From Nocardia sp. BMG51109 (GTDB lineage: Bacteria; Actinomycetota; Actinomycetes; Mycobacteriales; Mycobacteriaceae), in NCBI RefSeq assembly GCF_000526215.1, contig NZ_JAFQ01000004.1:5828001-5892000 (forward strand): 64,000 nt of DNA, written 5' to 3'. How positions within the stretch are numbered: the first letter of the stretch is position 1; every line of letters starts with the position of its first letter. Under the pieces are notes generated by a model. The model worked only from the letters and a program-made list of their open reading frames with translations, was not told the origin of the DNA and did not search any database. A program made the translations under genes and the position numbers. Shown one piece after another: positions 60,781 to 64,000 of the stretch.

Positions 60781-61581
60781 ATGCCCGTACGCACTACGCC
60801 CTGGCCGGAAGGCACGCCCTGCTGGGTGGACTGCCAGGTCGACGACCCGGTCAAGGAGAGCGAGTTCTACAGCGACCTGTTCGGCTGGACCATCGAGGAC
60901 GGAGGTGACGATTCCGGCGGATATCTCATGGGCAGGAAAGGCGCGAACACCATCGCCGGAATCGGCCCGAAACCGCGGGCCGGAACGCCTTCGGTGTGGA
61001 CCACCTACTTCGCCGCCGACGATGTCGATGCGATCGCCGAGAAGGTGGGCGCCGCCGGCGGCCAGGTGGTCATGCCGCCGTTCGACGTGCTCGACGCCGG
61101 CCGCATGCTCCTCGGCACGGACACCGTCGGCGCGGTGTTCGCCGTGTGGCAGGCCCGCGCGCACAGCGGCGCCGCCGTGTACAACGAACACGGTGCCTAT
61201 TGCTGGAACGAACTGCACACCAGGCAGCTCGACGCCGCGAAGCGGTTCTACGCCGAGACCTTCGGTTTCACGTACACCGATGTCGGTGACGGCGAGTCCA
61301 TGATCTACTCGATGTTCAGCACGCGCGGTGGTGAACAGCCCGCCGGCGGAATGAACGACGACACCGTGATGCCCGGCGAACCGATGCCGAGCTACTGGCT
61401 GACCTGGTTCCAGTTCGACGATGTCGACGCCGGTGTCGCCCGGGCCGCCGAGTTGGGCGCGACCATTCCGATGCCCGCGACCGATTCGCCCGTCGGCAGA
61501 ATGGCGATGGTCATGGCGCCGCAGGGCGAGCTGTTCGGCCTCATCGACACCACCGTGACCGTGGGAGAGATGCCGCAGTAA
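60781..61581 (+). CDS. VOC-superfamily protein (two glyoxalase-like domains)
   Basis: 266 residues from ATG 60781. Two repeats: WVDCQVDDPVKESEFYSDLF with GWTIED and CWNELHTRQLDAAKRFYAET with FGFTYTD. Each begins a betaalphabetabetabeta module, and each module ends near a Glu/Gln-containing strand. Similar to actinomycete CFP30B-like glyoxalase proteins, which are often of unknown substrate. Followed by a hairpin at 61594. Confidence 0.87.
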   Translation: MPVRTTPWPEGTPCWVDCQVDDPVKESEFYSDLFGWTIEDGGDDSGGYLMGRKGANTIAGIGPKPRAGTPSVWTTYFAADDVDAIAEKVGAAGGQVVMPPFDVLDAGRMLLGTDTVGAVFAVWQARAHSGAAVYNEHGAYCWNELHTRQLDAAKRFYAETFGFTYTDVGDGESMIYSMFSTRGGEQPAGGMNDDTVMPGEPMPSYWLTWFQFDDVDAGVARAAELGATIPMPATDSPVGRMAMVMAPQGELFGLIDTTVTVGEMPQ

Positions 61582-61593
61582 GTCGAACCGGGT

Positions 61594-61619
61594 GGGCCGG
61601 CCGGGTTTCCGGTCGGCCC
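61594..61619 (+). terminator. Hairpin after the VOC gene
   Basis: GGGCCGGCCGG-GTTT-CCGGTCGGCCC pairs over 11 bases with one G-T. It lies 12 bases after the stop; no T tract. Confidence 0.5.
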
Positions 61620-61754
61620 TCTCGCCGTGTTCCGGTGGTGATGGTTTCTCGCGCGGCGCGATGCCGCTGCCGTCGGGCCCTGTCGGACGGTAGTCGGATC
61701 GGTCAGGACGCTTTGCGGCACAGCGGTGTTCGTATAGCCGGTGTTCGTGTCGTT

Positions 61755-62228
61755 CTACCGCGGTCGATCGGCCGGTGTATCCGACACGGCGAGGATGACG
61801 ACCGGGATGGTCCGGTTCGTGCGCCGGCTGTAGTAGCGCCAGTGCCGGTTGTATTCGAGCGCGCGCTCCCAAAGCCGCTGACGCTCTTCACCCACCGCTT
61901 CACGCGCGTGCACCCGCAGGCGGCGGGGCCCGACCTGAATCTCGGTGTCGGGGTTGGCGCGCAGGTTGTACAGCCACGCCGGATTCTTCGGATGACCGCC
62001 TTTGGCGCCCACGATCACGAAGTCCCCGGCATCGGGCATGTAGACCAGCGGCATGGTTCGCTTGCGGCCACTCTTGGCCCCGACATGCTCGAGCAGCAGG
62101 ACCGGAGGCACGCCGGGCATCCGCCGACCGATACGCCCCCCGGTAGCCCGGTACACGGCCGTGTGCGCGTCCGACACGTACCGCAGCAACGACCAGCTGC
62201 GGTCGACGATCGAAAAATAGTCGGGCAC
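61755..62228 (-). CDS. Deazaflavin (F420)-dependent nitroreductase-family protein, Ddn-like
   Basis: 157 residues from GTG 62228. VLLLEHVGAKSGRKRTMPLV then YMPDAGDFVIVGAKGGHPKN and PAWLYNLRANPDTEIQVG match the Ddn/Rv1558 F420H2-dependent quinone reductase family. It indicates F420 use by the host. No operon partner. Confidence 0.9.
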   Translation of the reverse strand: MPDYFSIVDRSWSLLRYVSDAHTAVYRATGGRIGRRMPGVPPVLLLEHVGAKSGRKRTMPLVYMPDAGDFVIVGAKGGHPKNPAWLYNLRANPDTEIQVGPRRLRVHAREAVGEERQRLWERALEYNRHWRYYSRRTNRTIPVVILAVSDTPADRPR

Positions 62229-62444
62229 AAGCGAAATGCTAGACCGGAAACGCCATCCTTTCGGGAGAACGCGTTACCTTTCTGCGCACGCCCACGGGCA
62301 AGTAGCCCAACAGATTCGCGACCGAGGCCGGACTCTGCCCGCTTACGCGCCGTTCGATGTCGGATACCACGGTATGGCCTCGACTTTTCCCGGCACGGCG
62401 GCTATGGTTCGTTATTACGGAATTACGGATTATTGGGGGTAAGG

Positions 62445-63473
62445 ATGTTGCGCAAGCTCGCCGTCGTGGTGGCCGTGTCGGTGCCGGTGCTCGCGGGGTG
62501 TTCGGATACCGGGGCCGAGGGGGAGGCGTGCGCGCCGACCCCGGCCGCGGACGTGACCACGGCCGACGGGTGGCTGGGGCGGATCGGCCAGGATCCGGAG
62601 AACATCTCGATCGCCGTCGACGACGGGAACGGGCGCACCGTCGATCGGCGCGTCGACGACCAGCAGCCCATCGCCTCGGCGGTGAAGGTCGTCCCGCTCG
62701 CGGCCTACGCCCGTGCGGTCGCGACGGGAGTGCTCGACCCGCAGGAGCGTGTCCCCGTCACCGAGTGGGAGCGCTGGTATTTCCCCGGTTCCGACGGGGG
62801 AGCGCACGAACAAGCGCGCAGCCGCCTGCCCGGCGACACGGTCACCCTCGATCGGATGGTGAGCGCGATGATCCGCGAGAGCGACAACGCGGTCCCCGAT
62901 TATCTGCGCGACCGTCTCGGCGACAGCGCGCTGGTCGCCGCCGCCGAAGCGGGCGGGTGGCACGACTACCAGCCGTCCTCGAAGCTCGGTGACGCGATCC
63001 GCCTGGTCGAGCCGGACGTCGCCGACGTCTGGGCCGCGGCGCGGCGCTACGCCGCCGATCCGGAGTATCGCGAGGCGGTGCTCTCGAAACCGGTGCCGCC
63101 CTACGAAGCTCAAGCATCGTGGGCCGACACCACGCCGACGGCATCCGCCAGGCAGCTGACATCGATGCACCGCTCGATCGCCACCGGCGGCTTCGGGCCC
63201 GGCTCGGATATCGCTCGCGCACACCTGGAATGGCAGCCCGCCCCGCCCGGGCTGGTGGCGATCGGTTTCAAGGGAGGCTCGTATCCCGGCATCCTGGCCG
63301 ATGCGTTCTATCTGCGCCGAGCCGACGGCACGGTCGCCACGGCGGTCCTGCTCAATCGCCGCATGCCCGCGGATATCTGGATGACCGCCACGCAACATCC
63401 GGCCGAGCAGGGCCTGCTCGTCCGGGCCATGACGGAACCGGAGATGGTGCAGCGATTAGCGTGTGCCGCATGA
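62445..63473 (+). CDS. Class A beta-lactamase-fold lipoprotein
   Basis: 342 residues. A lipoprotein signal peptide ends LAGC (lipid on C19). Active-site Ser78-x-x-Lys81 is SAVK, S146-D-N148 is the SDN loop, and FKGGSYPG near the C-terminus stands in for KTG. The normal omega-loop ExxLN was not confirmed. It may be a beta-lactamase or a peptidoglycan-interacting serine hydrolase anchored outside the membrane. Coupled by a 4-base overlap to the regulator below. Confidence 0.8.
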   Translation: MLRKLAVVVAVSVPVLAGCSDTGAEGEACAPTPAADVTTADGWLGRIGQDPENISIAVDDGNGRTVDRRVDDQQPIASAVKVVPLAAYARAVATGVLDPQERVPVTEWERWYFPGSDGGAHEQARSRLPGDTVTLDRMVSAMIRESDNAVPDYLRDRLGDSALVAAAEAGGWHDYQPSSKLGDAIRLVEPDVADVWAAARRYAADPEYREAVLSKPVPPYEAQASWADTTPTASARQLTSMHRSIATGGFGPGSDIARAHLEWQPAPPGLVAIGFKGGSYPGILADAFYLRRADGTVATAVLLNRRMPADIWMTATQHPAEQGLLVRAMTEPEMVQRLACAA

Positions 63474-63922
63474 CCGATGTCGATGCCAAGCTCGCCGAAC
63501 TGGAGGCGCGGATCGAGGCCCTGGAGGGGCACCGCGACACCGACGACCTCGCGCGCGGGTTCATCGAATACCGCGGCAAGGTCGACTTCGATCGCGAACT
63601 CGAGTGGACCATTCGCTACGGCGCCGCATCGGTGCTCCGGCTCCCCGCCAACGCCCGCGTGGAAGTGCTTGCCGCCCTGGGGCATCCGATCCGCCACGCG
63701 CTGGTCCGGACGCTCCTCGACGGCCCCCGCAGCAGCACCGAGCTGGCCGACGCCGTGGGCCTCAATTCCACCGGTCAGCTGTATCACCACGTACGCGCCC
63801 TGACATCGGCGAAGCTCATCGAACAGCACGGCCGGGGCGCCTACCACATACCGGCGCCGAAAGTTGTCCCGGTCCTGGTCCTGATGACCGCCGCGGCCGA
63901 CATCGCCGAACTACTGCAGTAA
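63470..63922 (+). CDS. ArsR-like winged-helix regulator
   Basis: 150 residues. An N-terminal coiled coil (KLAELEARIEALEGH) precedes a winged helix: VEVLAALGHPIRHALVRTLL, PRSSTELADAVGLNSTGQLY, HHVRALTSAKLIEQHGRGAY. No metal-binding cysteines. Co-expressed with the serine hydrolase and perhaps its regulator. The last 78 bases of the window show no gene. Confidence 0.8.
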   Translation: MTDVDAKLAELEARIEALEGHRDTDDLARGFIEYRGKVDFDRELEWTIRYGAASVLRLPANARVEVLAALGHPIRHALVRTLLDGPRSSTELADAVGLNSTGQLYHHVRALTSAKLIEQHGRGAYHIPAPKVVPVLVLMTAAADIAELLQ

Positions 63923-64000
63923 CGCCGAACCGAGTGCCCTGCGCCGGCGTCACCGATATGCCGAGTGCCGCCGCACCGGCGAGCAGGCGAATCGGCCGCA

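Overview
The window is very GC-rich DNA from an actinomycete, most likely a mycolic-acid genus such as Nocardia or a close relative. Three things point there: GTG/TTG starts and tight gene overlaps; mycofactocin-type short-chain dehydrogenases, F420/flavin luciferase-like enzymes and a deazaflavin-dependent (Ddn-like) reductase; and XRE-DUF5753 regulators paired with DUF397 proteins and a PF04672 methyltransferase. No rRNA, tRNA, transposase, integrase or CRISPR array was seen.

Layout. (1) 1-9976: left arm of a catabolic region. It holds an acyl-CoA thioesterase (cut by the window edge), an amidohydrolase, a mycofactocin-type SDR preceded by a 39-aa peptide gene, an LLM oxidoreductase, a MarR regulator, a heteromeric-type acyl-CoA dehydrogenase pair, an acyl-CoA synthetase and two small proteins. 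(2) 10015-22043: a somewhat less GC-rich biosynthetic-looking island made of two divergent operons. The leftward operon encodes a phosphohistidine-swivel domain, a CxxC protein, a tryptophanyl-tRNA synthetase, a PhyH dioxygenase and a cold-shock-like protein. The rightward operon encodes a B12-type radical SAM enzyme, a second radical SAM enzyme, an MccF-like S66 peptidase, a class II synthetase-like ligase, an RmlD-HAD fusion, an HhH-GPD glycosylase-like protein, a PrmC-like methyltransferase and a WYL regulator. This is the best candidate for an undescribed system. (3) 22180-28774: accessory genes, including a decayed and an intact XRE-DUF5753/DUF397 set and several small unknown proteins. 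(4) 29044-31298: a type-II NADH dehydrogenase and a HigBA-like toxin-antitoxin pair. (5) 31365-59925: the main catabolic block. It has a NuoF-like protein, ferredoxin and TetR; a leftward operon with SDR, P450, two amidohydrolases, Rieske protein and alpha/beta hydrolase; and a long rightward operon with acyl-CoA synthetase, two KstD-like flavoproteins, hydrolase, an MhpA-type monooxygenase, an MhpB-type extradiol dioxygenase, LLM enzyme, SDRs, cyclase-family protein, FMN reductase, a degenerate RibBA homologue and an MhpC-type hydrolase. A TetR regulator and a ferredoxin reductase/ferredoxin/P450 set follow. (6) 60086-63922: an SDR remnant, a VOC protein, a Ddn-like protein, a class-A-beta-lactamase-like lipoprotein and an ArsR-like regulator.

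How it fits together. A 15-bp palindrome, GAGAAT-N3-ATTCTC and variants, sits in front of at least eight transcription units in parts 1 and 5 but not in the island between them. The two arms therefore look like one regulon for catabolism of an aromatic or alicyclic compound: CoA activation, acyl-CoA dehydrogenation, flavin desaturation, P450/flavin hydroxylation, meta-cleavage and C-C hydrolysis. The substrate cannot be read from sequence. In the island, an extra TrpRS, an MccF-like peptidase and an aminoacyl-ligase-like protein suggest a small molecule aimed at translation, with self-resistance encoded alongside. That is inference from gene content.
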